Shown: positions 49,901 to 62,811 of the stretch, in pieces
How positions within the stretch are numbered: position 1 is the first letter of the stretch
How the letters are laid out: each line of letters begins with the position of its first letter
Origin: Climacteris rufus
Lineage: Eukaryota > Chordata > Aves > Passeriformes > Climacteridae
Direction of reading: 5' to 3'
DNA length: 64,000 nt
Assembly (NCBI GenBank): GCA_013398175.1
Contig: VZRZ01007319.1
Coordinates: 434,001 to 498,000, forward strand
Program-made: the position numbers and the translations under genes
Notes under the pieces: generated by a model
What the model saw: only the letters and a program-made list of their open reading frames with translations
Told to the model about the DNA's origin: nothing
Database searches by the model: none

Positions 49901-52900
49901 CTTAGTCATGAATGCAAAACTCATGGGTTTTGATGCAGACATCTAATGCCTCTGCCTTGCAGTTGGTCTGTCTTTGAGACCATCATTAGGTGTTTTGTAG
50001 AGCAGCCAGAGCAGTTAAAAAAGATCATGGATTGGGTCAGCTGTTTGCAGATGGTAAATGCCAGATGAGCCCTAGAGTTTGATCTGAGCAACCTCTTCTG
50101 CTGGAAGGTGGTGTGTTAAGGAGTTGTAGGGAATGTGCACTGTGAGTCAAAGATGGGTTTTGGCTATGGACAGGCTCAATCTCAGAAAAATGGGGAGATT
50201 GCACTGTGTAGGGGTCACCAGTGTACCACAGCAGGAACAGAAACAAGTTAATTCTCACAGTAGTTCTCCTCCTGGATAGAAGTGAAGTTTCCCCCAGCAT
50301 AGAGTGGTTTTCAGTGTCAGGATTGCAAAGCATTTTATCACAGAACATCATATTGAAAGTTCTTTCATGTGCGATGAAACTCCCACAGTACAATATAAAC
50401 TCTCCTGACAATGAAGTTCTATAGACAGGGAGTTAGACAAAGAAATCAAGCTCTGCCACACAGTTACTCATGCTGCAGTCAAAAGTATGCTGTAAGTTTT
50501 CTAGATTCATCGAAAATTTGCACAGAAAGCGTGGAAACATTTATTTCTATGCAGGGCCAAGGCCCCCTCACCAAAATGAGAAGTATGATAAAGCTGACAA
50601 TTCTAGCTTGGAAGAATAGGCAAACTTCTAAATGGCAAGATTATATCAGATAGGGTGGTTTCTTATAGCTGTTAAGGAGCAGTCTCACTTTTGGAAGAAG
50701 CCAAGAAGAAACAGAATTTTCTATTCCCAAGCACATTTCCTTGGCTGGATGCAGCTGGGATGGCTCTAGAAAACTGCACAACTGGACTCTCTGGGTATCA
50801 GCAAAGCAGATAGCAAGAGAGCAAGCTGACTGTCTCCTCTGCCAGACCTTTGTAATTTTTTCAAATACCTTCATCTTCTTCTGCTCGCCTTGCTATGAAC
50901 TTGAAATATGTTCCTGGGTGTGTTGCTGTTTTATTGCAGTGCCATAACATGCTGGTGAAATGTCATTTCCTGGAGATGTTTTGGAGAAGGAACTGCTTCT
51001 GAAATAAAGAAGCTTGAGGGGAGATAGATTCTGCGCTTACTTGAAATATTATTGAAGGTTTTTTATCTCTGCTTTCATCAAAAGCCAACTGTTGGCAACC
51101 TTTCAGGAAGAAAAAGTATTTCAGCTGCTTGGGGGAGTTTGAGTAGAGAAAGATGTCTTGTTTTGTCATTTCCCACTTCTGGTGACCTTCATTTTAAAGA
51201 ATTGGTGCATCTGTCTTTCCCCATACTTGCTCCCTGAATTGCAGTGCTCAGGGAAAAGGGAGGAGAAAGAGTGTGACCTGAGCTTGAAGGAAACTGGTTG
51301 GAATGAGAAAAGCAGGAAATTGGGAGAAGTTTAGGGGTGTGAAGAAACCTCTGCTGTATGTAGCAGAGGCAAGGGATTCAGCAGCGTTTGGGTTAGGTAC
51401 ACTGGCACCTGTACAGTGAGAAGAGAAAGACCTTTGTCAGAAGAAAGCTCCTCAGCAGCGCTATTGCCAAGTAGATGGTTGTCTGAGACAATCACTAATA
51501 CTATAGAGAGAAAAAGAAATCTTTTGAAATCGGGAATCTTTTGAGTCTGAAACCTCCTTTCCTTCGTGTCCCAGATCCCCATCTTACAATCCTTTTCCAC
51601 AGGGCAATGATCACGTATCAGTCCTCTGCTGCCACAGTTCACATCCCCAAAACCCATGGGTGAGCTAGGGAGCCGTGTCCTGTTCTGTAACCAAAGACAC
51701 AACTGTGACTTTCTAGTCTCATGTTTGGCGTGCCCTCCTGAAAATAGGGAAGACCTGCTCCTGTTTCATTTAAAGCTTCGTTTGCTTACTGTAGTATTGT
51801 AGAGGTTGGTGTTCAAGAACCTGTCTCAAGCTGTAGGTCTGGGGTGTTGGAAGGGGTAAAGACTGAAGCTGAAGTAGACCAGGATATCAGATGAGCCGAA
51901 AGGCAAACCACTGTGAGCCAGGCATCATCGGTTGGGTTGGGGGAATAGGACATTCAGGGCAGGTTTGTGGGTTGGTCTGCTGCCTAAGGGCCTTAAGACT
52001 CTTTTAATAGTTATCTGTACCAAGAATGACAATCTTCTCTTGCTAGCAGTTATCCTGTTAAACAGGCATAGACAAGGTCTGCACACTGGATCTAAAGATT
52101 TAAGCCCAATAGCGTAGACAATGCCACAAAAGGGAGCATCTGGATTTTTTCAGTTTGCTTTTTAGGGAGGGTATATCATGCTCTACCATTTGGTTTCACT
52201 CTCACTCAAGCCATTTAAAGATAACCAAGGGAACCAAAACAAAGTCTACTCATGCAACCTTTAGCTACCTTAGTCCCAAAATCTGCATTAAAACACATAC
52301 TAATGTAGTGCTCAATTTTTTTTTTCCACTTGTTAAGCCTTGGTGCTTTGGTTTTTCCAAACATTTTTTTTAAAATGCTCTATTAAAAAATCATATGTCA
52401 ATGTGTTTATGTAAGTTAAGTCTCCTAGTTAGCAGAGGGATTGCTGAAATTGGCAACACTTACAGGCAAGGATTTTCAGTGCTTCTGATGAATAACAGGA
52501 AGAAAACAAAATGTAGTGAAGCTGTTCAATTAGAAAAGCAGTTATTCATAAACCATAGCCAGATCATTTGATTCCGGCTGGTGATTATTTCTAACTAAAA
52601 CAGGTAAATATTTTGAACCTTTCTATCCAGAATATCCCAGTCGGGATAAATTCAATTATGTGTTGCCAGTGCTTCTCTTAAACTTTCTGCATTGCCAGTG
52701 ATTGCTTCTTGTGTTTTCTCACGTAAAACCCTTAGGCTGTTAAACTGGTCATGCTATTTAAGTGAGACTTTGCCTGGGGAAACAAAGGAGAAGCACAGCC
52801 TGCAGACATGCATGCCCTCACCTCTGCCTTTATTTCTGAGAAGGTGGCCTATGGGTTGAGAGACTTTGTGTGGTTTTCCCAAGTGCCAGGTTATTGACAT

Positions 52901-53754
52901 TCATCCGCAAAGGTCCTATTTTCAGCCTGTACATTGAAAAGAGTGGTTTTATTTGGATCATTGGCTAACAAGGGTAACTGTTTTAAAGCACTTCATGGTC
53001 CCATTCTGTTCTTCTGAATTTTATTTAATATCTACTGTGATCCCGTGTGAAAGGTATTAATATTTCAGTTATAATTCCCCTTATACTTTCAGGCCACACT
53101 CTCTCTAGGTTTAGGTATGGACAACAGAAGTAATTATGCTTTGCTCTTCCTTGACGCTCATATTCTGAGGACTTGGAAATATAATTCTGGATTCTGAGTC
53201 AGCACTGAGAAAGCAGGGTCTCACCTCCAGGGTAGTTGGGGCTGAAGTCTCCCTGAGGCCTGAAATACCTCAGAGTCCTTCCTGTTCTCATCCATGACAA
53301 AGCCTGTTAATAATACTTCTGTGTAAAACCCCCTATGACCCTTTGGTTGTGAAACAGTGAGGAAGTGTTACGGATGCTGGTCCCAGCCAGGTATTTTTGC
53401 TGTGCTGGAGCAGCTCACAGAGCATGAAGGCATTGCTGAAAATCACTGATTTTGGGAGAAGAGAGAAAAATTACACTGATGTAAAACTCAGTCCAAACTT
53501 GCAAAATGGAGTTCTGGTTTAGTTAAAAACCAGTAGTATAACCACTTTTCAGAGTTAGTAAGGGCTGCTATGTTCACCATTTTGTGATTTTTTGAGGGAA
53601 GCTTAAAATGTCATTCTCTGAAAAAAGCATTTTGCAACAACTTGGGCTGTTCATGAATGCACATTGCATGAAACAAATACTTTTATATGAAGAAAAATCA
53701 AAAAAATAAGCTTATTATATGTCAGTGTTTTCTAGAGGAATTTTAGAAGTTATT

Positions 53755-53827
53755 ATTCAAATTTATATTTCTGTTTGAAATTTGAACCAGATATTATTTA
53801 GTATAGTTAAAAATTTGAATTTCAAAT
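53755..53827. repeat. cluster of AT-rich inverted repeats (TTCAAATTT / AAATTTGAA)
   Basis: TTCAAATTT at 53756-53764 and its exact reverse complement AAATTTGAA at 53778-53786 form a 9-bp stem with a 13-base spacer. About 27 bp later ATTTGAATTTCAAAT (53813-53827) is a near-perfect palindrome with 7-bp arms around one base. All three share the TTCAAAT word. It could form hairpins or be a dimeric protein site, or simply reflect AT richness. Confidence 0.8.
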
Positions 53828-56632
53828 ATAAAATGGCCTGCTAGACAGGAAAACATTTGTGTCTTAGGTCTATCAAAGTATTACAGTGTGTACAAGGACT
53901 GAATAAAACTTAAAATCCATTTTCAGTTTTAGTTTTTGCATTGATCCAAAACTGCACACTTGATGTATTCTGAATTTTGAAAGTGAAAAAATAAATATTC
54001 TAGGATTGCGTATGACTTCGCTTTGCATGCACTGACATTTTCTTAATGTCTTTTGAGAAACTGGCCATAAAAATGTACCAGAATTCATGCAAAACTGTAG
54101 ACAACTTTTAAAAAATTAATCTTTTGCCATTCTATAGAGGGAGCAAAACTTGCTTGTGTATCTGCTTACTGTTGTGAAACCAAGGCCACACAGAGATTTT
54201 TAAAGCCAGTAGTCATTTTCAGCCTTGCCATTAGATAAACAGCCCAAAGCTTAGGGTGGCAGAAGACACTTCGTAGCAAAGCAAAATTATGGGTGTTGTC
54301 TGCTTCTTTATTGCTGGTACTTTAAATTATCTGTGTTTTTAGATTTGTTATTTTAAGGAGATTAAGAGAATTCAAATGCATTCAGAAGCTGCAGATCTGA
54401 GGTGTACAAAGGCAGTGAAAGCAGTTGTCTATTTTTATGCTTGAATTGCCAACTGGAAGCTCCTAGTTCAAAAACGTGGCCTGCAATCGCTCCCCTGGGA
54501 GCAAGTACTCCACCACAGAGCAGTATCATTGTGTCTTCCTGAGATCTGCAGCAGAACATTTCCAGGGTTTAAGAACTGGGCTTTGTTTAGCTGGACTGAA
54601 AAATGTGTTTGGGGATTCTTCTAGCCCCATGCCAGCTGTAATGGAATGTGTGAAACGAGGCCTCTAAATGTGTCCCATCTTACAGGAAAGAGATGTTTAA
54701 TGAGGCTGTTTGGTTTTTATGCTAATTACATTTCCAGCTGCTGTGTGAAGATTATATGAGGCCACCCAAACTGTAATGCTGTGACATAATTCTACAACAG
54801 TGCATTCATGTTAAAATAATATAACAATACAATTAATCCATTAGAAAAAGGACAAATTTGGATGATTGAAAATAGATGCTGTTAATAGCATAAGCTTCTT
54901 CATGGTCTGTGGATTAGAGAACCATGTCCATTGGAAATGTTTTAAGTGCTTCAGCAACAAATCAGCAATAATGGAATATCTGGCTGTGGGGAGGAAGAAC
55001 AAGTGTGTTTGAAAGAAGCCCATTCTTGTGTAAAAAATTATTGTATCTCCTCAGCTGCTATTGCCGTGACTCATGAACTGAGGGTCTTCACCAGACTGCG
55101 TCATTACAGGTTACTTTAGAATTATTTCATTTAACACCAAAACGTGTAGAAGCTACTTTTTATTTTTGGATTGCATGGATATCAATTAGTATTTCTCAGA
55201 CTGAGTTTTGTTCTTCAGGTTTTCACTGCCTTTTTTAAAAGCACAGGAGAAAATAGCAAAGTTTCATAGTGATATGAAACCATGAGGAAATTTGTCTTCG
55301 CAATGAGGCTTTCACTCAGAAGTGCTGTTGAGGAAGTTTTATTCCTAGAATACTGTTTTGCTCTCGATCGGTGTTTCCCGCAGGGGGGAAATGGAGCAGG
55401 AATCCCTGAGGCCAGCATGGCAGTACCTCGAGTGAGTCCTGCTGTGACACCTGACCCGTGCTCTGATGGGGAAATGGGTTGGTGTGGTCATGCAAGCATG
55501 CAGCCCAATGAGTCTTATCTCATGGGATTTTTAATCACAATAGTTGCTCTTTATTTCCATGTCCATGAACTGCATTAAAAAGGCACATACAATTAGATGT
55601 ATAGGGTATTGGCAGCAGAGATGAGAATTCCAGGTCCTCGGGGATCTGAAACACGGATGGCAATCACCCAGACAAAACCATTAACTTTGTGAGCTCTTTC
55701 CAAGGGCAGTATGCTGGGGCTAGTATGTTGAAGAACAATAAATAGTTGCCAGAAAGAGAAAATTAGTTGCCCTGTGTACAGAGGTTTAATAGGAAAAAAC
55801 AGATTAAGAATTGGAAATCAAAGATAGCTTGATGAAAAACAGTTTCGTAGAAATCTTGGTCTAATTCTTGTCTTTTTCTAGGGCTTGTTTATACATTGTA
55901 ACTTGAATTATTTAAACTGTAAGTATGAAAGAGATTAGTTATAACATCCTAAACCCTTGGGCAGATGTTTATGCAGTTCATAAACTCATTCATTTTATTT
56001 TAATTCATTAAGGCAAATTCAGTTCTGAATTAAAGTGTCCACATAAGAGTTTAATGTGGTATTGGTGATCCTCCCTGACTTGCTAATTCAGATTGCTTTT
56101 CCTGAGCATCCATGTAAGTAGTCACAGGAGCTAATGTGCAGGAAAGAGCAGATCAGATAGCTACCTGAGCTGCCACAAGAGATGGCTCTGTTTGGTGAAA
56201 GCTGCATTTGGCTACTTGGACTGCCTGAGGGACTGGGCAAAGAAGTCCAAGGTGGTGATTAGAACATTTTAATGAAGAGGGAAAGCTGTTTTGTTCTCTT
56301 CCAAATTCTGCTGCTAACCCATCCTAGTCTTGTTGCAAACAACACCTATAGATATTGGACTCTTTAAGTATTGCAGGATTTAATTGCAATTTCACCAGGT
56401 TTCCTCTTTTGGTTTTTTTTTGGTCGATCTGTCCCATGTGTAGGGTTTCTTCAGATCTGCAGCTCACCAAGTAAGTAATGAAGAGAGAATCTTGGATTCT
56501 GGTAATAAAAACGATTTTTAAAATGTAGAAGAAAGTCTTGGAAATCAAAAGCACAGGGAAAAAATACTCATTCATATTTGTTAGAAGTTAGACTCACTAT
56601 TTGAAGAAACTTACAGATTTTCTGAATATTAA

Positions 56633-56689
56633 CAATTTGCTTTATTGATACCAATTTGCTTTATTGATACCAATTTGCTTTATTGATAC
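56633..56689. repeat. perfect 3 x 19-bp minisatellite
   Basis: Three identical head-to-tail copies of CAATTTGCTTTATTGATAC occupy 56633-56651, 56652-56670 and 56671-56689, with unrelated flanks. Identity of all copies indicates recent slippage or duplication and probable copy-number polymorphism. Confidence 0.97.
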
Positions 56690-59600
56690 ACTTTCAGATG
56701 AGTGTTTCAGTTCAATAGTATGATGTCTGTATAAAGAAGTAGTTAAAAATAAGACTTATTTTGGTTTTCATTTCTTTGTATAGATATAAAATTGTCTGTT
56801 GTTAACTGCATCTGAGTTGCTCATTATCTACAGGATAGTCCACACTTTTAGGTAAAAGTAGTGGTAAAATAGATGCATGATGCTGAACATCACTCACTAT
56901 TCCATTTGTTCTTGCTGGAGTAGCAGGTATATGTTTCTAGGTTGAAAAATGGAATATCTCAGTCTCTTATTTTGCAGATGAGTATGTGCTTTTAGATTTT
57001 TAAAGGACAGACCTGAATTCCTCTTAAAAATATTTTAATTTGGTAATTAACACTATTGGCCCTTTACACCCTCACAGTTCTATCTGCACCTCTCCAAGTT
57101 AATGAGGCAATCCCAAACAATTGTTTATCAAAATAGGCAGTAAAAATCATCCTTTTGCTGTGGTGAATCATACTTTTTCAACTTAACCAACAGCATTGTT
57201 TGCCTATTTTAAAAGAAAAGTTATTAGGGAATTTGACTGCCACCAGTTACCACTTGGATCTTAAAACACCAATTGCTCACCTCCTTATGTTTTGCAGGAA
57301 GCTCTTGGTCTCCATGTGCTCTTCCTTAATTCCTTAGTTAAAAGTAGCATGGGACTGACAGCTGAATATGCATAGATAAACAGTACTCTGAGGAAGGTCC
57401 AGGGAATGCCCAGATATGCTTCTGCCTGAAGGCAGTGACATGTATTTGTGCTGAAAATGGTTGGCAATGAGTTTGATTTTCTTCCTGCTGCAGCTGATGA
57501 ATTCTGTCCCTGTCCTCAGTGAGCACAGGGTGCCTGGAAGTAGTTGCTGAATACCGAAAACCTTTGCTCATATGAACAGGCCACAAAGGCTTCTGCCAGC
57601 TGCACAATCTCCCTTCTGAGCTGCTTTGTTCCCAAAAGAAGACTGTGGGACTCAGTGGGTGCTCAGGTCTTTGCAGGAATAAATAATGTCTGCAGGCAGA
57701 ATGTTTCCAGGGTGTGCACATATATTTAAAAAAGCACCCTTGCAACCTTTTATAGTTATGTTCTGCCTCAAGACACTTTGAAGCCCCTGAATTTCTGTCA
57801 CTATCATCAAGAATCAATACTGCATTTACACTTCTGTACTGGCACTTGCATTTTTGAAACTGTACATGTACCTCTAATAGCCTGTGTGCTTTATGGACCT
57901 GATCAAAAGCCTCATAAAAATGATCATTTGGTTCTCTCTGGTTTTCATGGGCATAGGATCAAGTCTGTATTAAGCAGTCATAGTAGCATTCCTCCCAATT
58001 TCATACCTAATGAGAAAATATGCTACAGGTAGATTAAACACCAGTTAAAAAAAAGATGTAGTTGGCTGTGAGTGAAATACTCAGGTGACATACGGACTCC
58101 AGTTTACATATGCCTGAGTGGTAGAGTTTTTTCTTGCCAGCTGGTGGCCTCTTGTACATCATCTCAATCCTCAATTTGAAGGATTCTCATTTATAGTTGT
58201 GGGAAAAAACAACTCAATAATTTCAGGAGGAACAGAACTTATGAAACAAAATTTTGTATGGGTTGCTCCTTCCTGAATCTTTTACTGTCTGATCACAAGC
58301 CTAGGAATGGCAATTTGGATCAAGTTTCTCTAATCAGCCTTCCAGAACTTTAGAAACACAAAAAATTTATGATCTTTTGTTCTGACACCAAAATTTGCCA
58401 AAATTGGAAAGAAGTAGTGGAATGGTCAATGAAGGCAGATAAAGAGAAAAAAGCCACTGCTGTTGCTAAAAAAATGCAGGAAGGGATGGGAGAAAACAAG
58501 TTGGCTGACTGCTATTGAAAAGGATACTTTGGCTCTTCTGGTTTTAGGCTGGGCAATGAGTTGAGAAGAGTGGCAGAACACATGGCATCCTTTTATAACC
58601 TCAGTTTTAACTCCAAAATATCTGCTACATCTGTCATCAAATGTACTTCTGTAAGGAAGATAAGCATCACAATAGGGAACTTCTGAGAAATTGTTTATGG
58701 AAATAATTTGGGGTTTTACAATTGGTGGAGAATCCTTGTGTGTCCTCACTCTTCCATTTGCTTTGAAAAGAGCCAGACTGTGAATGGCATTCTGCAGGCA
58801 TTTGTGGGGTTTGGATCAGACCTCTGAGAGATCAGGAGGTTTTTCTGCAGGCAGACAGATGAGGAACTGTCATGGGAAGATTATTACAGAAAATTCATGT
58901 GTATTGGTTTATAAATTAAAAGAATGAAATCAGTGACAGCTACTCTCAGTTAGTGATGGCTCTGAACTGCCCATACAGTCAGGCATCCATTGTTGATGTC
59001 CATAACACAGAACTCTCTCATGTTGACAGCAGCAATGCAGGAGCTCTAGCACACGTACTCATCCCTGCTAGTAACTAAGTCCATACACTATCTTTTATTT
59101 AGATGTGATGTTCACACCCCAGAAAGCTTCCAGGTTGGAATGGCTAACTCTAAATATTGATGTTGATTTTTTGCATCTGAATCTGCAAAGGCATTGTGCT
59201 GAAATGAGAGGCCAGTGACGCTGTGGTATTTCTGGCATTAATGTGCAGACAACATTCCTGCAGGCTAAAATGCACCGCAAGAAGCTGACAAAACCAATCA
59301 AAATCCCCCCATTTGTTAGTCTAGCAGATTAGTCCATTTTCTGATTTCACTGCAAGGGTTGTGAGACTGGCTTAACTCAGCTGCCCTCGTTTGAATGACT
59401 GCACTTAGATCAAGCCAAGCCTCAGCTGTGTCATTCATAATGTCGCACCTTCTGAAAGCAGGCAGCTGAGGCTTGAATTGGTGCCACTGAATTAACAAAA
59501 TTAATGCTAATTCACATTTTGGTCAGGACATTTTAGTTAGTATTCTTGCATCTGTTGAGAGGGAGTTAATTGAGCTTCTTTTGTAGAAGGTCATGAGCCA

Positions 59601-62600
59601 GCGCCTGGCCACTGCCTCCTATCAGTCAGGAACTATTAACAGCATCCCATCGGCAATCCCATGTGCTGACACCTGAACACTGGTTTCCAGAGGACTGGAA
59701 CCCCTGTTGCCAGTGAAGACATAACTGGTTTACAATTTATTTGTCTTCTGGCAGTCGTTCATTTATTGAATTGAGCTGGCTGTGAGCTATTCGGCATAGT
59801 CATGACATCTTTCTCCTAGTGTCCTCATCATCAAAATGGCCACTGAAAGAAAGAAGTAGCATTTGACCAGGATCTTCAGAATTTATCTGTGGAATTATGT
59901 GCCCTGAGGGAGAGTGGCTTTTATGTGTGATATCTGTTGTCTTGGCAACATCATTTCATCCAGGAAATACCATGTATTTTGGAGAACCCTTGTTGCCCCA
60001 CACTGCAATATGAGTTATATTGGTCTGCTTTCTTTCCTGCATGCCTGCGAGGAAAGGCTGTAAAAGTGAACATTGCAAATACACAGGATAGAAAAGCCAC
60101 AGGGGAAGAGAGCTGAGACGCTTCCCTTCTGTGCTAATTGAAAATAGGCCAAATCATAGTTCACTGCACAGATAAATGAGAGAAACAGAAGAGGGGCTTT
60201 AAGGATTGCGCTATCTAATAAACCCGGCAGAAGAGCAGAGCTCTCTCTTCGTCAGTGTCAGAGTAAACATGGTACCAGCATGCATATTATGAATAAATTG
60301 ATGTGTGTCCTTGGTCTGAAACTCCCTGTAGGTTAAGATGAGCACAGCAATAGCTTTTTCAAGCACACATGGCAAGGTATGGACTAAGCAAAGTACTTCT
60401 GCTGCTGGTCTAATGCTGCCTCTTGTGCTGCAGAGAAGCCGAATAAAAAGAGAGCTAATATTCAGGAGCCCTACATCCATATTATAGTTGATTTGTAGCA
60501 AGTGGGGTAGAGTCTCCCTATTCATCTAACACCTGCTAGTTCTGTAAAACCTTTATGTATGTATGCATATGTCCTACTTTTTTACCCTAGAATCTCTGCA
60601 CATGTTTGAGCTCACTACATTGCCTCCCTGCAGCAGATGATGTAGGGCACCTTTTTGTCTGTTAAACTCAGTTGTAAAATCTCATCACCTTCAGTGACAG
60701 CAGGCCTGACCCTCTGTAAAAATGTAGTGAAAATTTTCTGCAGATTTTTTGCTGTGTATCCATGGCACTCTTGCTAGTGAGAAGACTATTTTAAGTAATG
60801 CTCTCAAGGAAGGAAGAACACAAAAAAATGCACACGCATTTATTAGAGAAGATAACTATGGAACAAAATTATGTTGATGAATAACAAATGGGAGATTGTT
60901 TACAAAATGCTGATTTCTGGCTCATTGTTTACTTAATTTTTCCTGTTTCGTTTTGCTTGAAAAATGCAAATGCATTGGTCTCATTAGTGTCCTGGAGATC
61001 TTTAGGTATTTTCATTTGTGAGTTGCTCGTATGAGTGTTTCCCAAAGTCTTTTGAAGTGGGACTACCTCTGTGTAGGAAGAGAGTCTCACAAGCCACCCT
61101 CTCATTCTATTCCTGACTCCTTGGCATCCCCATGGTAATCGAACCAACTGCTTTTGTGGGAAAGTAATGTGAGGAAACCACTGCGGCAATTTTAGCTGTC
61201 TCTTAATGAAATGTAACAGCTGGAAATCAGGAGGAGCATGATCATCGTGGGACCAATCAGCCCTCTGTGGAGAAGCAGCAAGTGCTGTGTAAACCACAAT
61301 CAGTAAGTCTGTGACAAGAGCAGTGCTGTACTGAGTGGGTAGCTGATATTATGGTGAAATGCTTTAATCCAAACATCACTTTAATTAAATTTCACTAAGT
61401 ACTGGGCTAGGAAATTGCTAAGATTTTAAAAAATTGGAATCAACCCTGAGCTGACATGAGCCACTGACCTACCTCTTCTTGCCAACTGCCTGTGATCATT
61501 TTTTGTCACAGGATGTCCTCTCCAGCCCGGGGCCCACTGCATTTTACTAAAACCTGGGCTGTTTTCCATCTTTTTAATACTGTCTGCTTTGAGGGTGCTC
61601 ACAGTGTACCTCTGGAGAATTTTGTTTCATTTTTCCATGCTGCATATCATGGGAAAATCCCTAAGTCAGATAGCAGCTTCCTCAATACAATATAAGTTGA
61701 GGCTCCAGTTCTTCCTGCCAGAGATGTCCCAGACAGATGTTGACAGTGTCATGTTCACTGCAGAAACTGACAGCAGAAGACCTTACCCGTGGTAGGAATA
61801 GAGCATGCACAAGAGACGTGGTGTGACTCATCAGTGACATTTCAGTCCTTTTATATCAGGTAAAATGCCTACAGAAATCCTGGCTCTGCCCAGAGAATAA
61901 CTCCCACAGAGAAACTGTAAGAGACAACCAGCAGGGCCTCGTCCAAAGCTAAGCTTGCCTTTGGGTATCTCAGGCAGGCATCTAGGCCAGGTCCTTGGCT
62001 CACAGTATTTTCTCAGCTTGTCTTCTGTCCTGCAGCCCAGTGGGCAGGCAAGGAGAGGATAAACAAAGCACAGATTGCCTTAAAGTCATGCTAGCCACAG
62101 AGCAGTGCTAGGCTAAGATTTAATTTAATTTTATTTTGCAGTATGATCTTTCCCAATTTTTTTTAATAGCACCAATGTCAGTTGGATAACACAAAGCAGC
62201 AAATAACAATTGACTTTTGCTTACATAAGATCAAGTTGTGCTTTGATTTACACCTTTATTTCAAATATTTCAGGTCAAATTTTGCTTGTAGTTATGTCTA
62301 GGCATTTCCTATTAAATCCGTCAGGTTGGGTAACACTGGCATTGTAAAGAAAAGCATAAATTTTGCCCCAAAGAGCACTGTTCTACCAGTCCATTTTATT
62401 CTGTGCAGTTACAAGTCTTTGAATTGTCAAGCTGATTCCTAATTTGAAGTGAACCTCTGCTCAGTGCTTGAAGATAAAAGGTGTGGGCCAGACAATATGC
62501 TACCTGAGGAACAAAGGTAGGAGCTGACTCTAGATGGCAGGAATACAAACAAGCATGAGTAAGTGTGGTTATTGCACATTTACACATGCTCACATGCATT

Positions 62601-62775
62601 CATTCTTACTTTCCTCTTCCTAGTTCTAAAAAACTAGTCAAAATCCATATACTGAAGAGGTGTAGCTCATAAATTATATTTTGGCAGCAACTATTCTATG
62701 AGGTTAAGTGTGTTAAGAAATTTGTAATCACTTAACTTAGGGAGTGAACCATCCAGAGCAGTTTATTTGAGAGCA

Positions 62776-62811
62776 ATATATATAGATATAGAGAGATAGA
62801 TATGGAGAGAT
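62776..62811. repeat. AT/GATA/GAGA simple repeat
   Basis: ATATATATAGATATAGAGAG followed by ATAGATATGGAGAGATG: imperfect dinucleotide and tetranucleotide repeat with several GATA and GAGA words, in the downstream intron. Confidence 0.8.

Noticed and set aside
56633..56689. CRISPR-like direct repeats
   Set aside because: The three 19-bp copies are directly adjacent without spacers, in a vertebrate genome; it is a minisatellite.
57338..57817. 159-codon minus-strand open frame
   Set aside because: No domain, no plausible splice context, random-looking composition.
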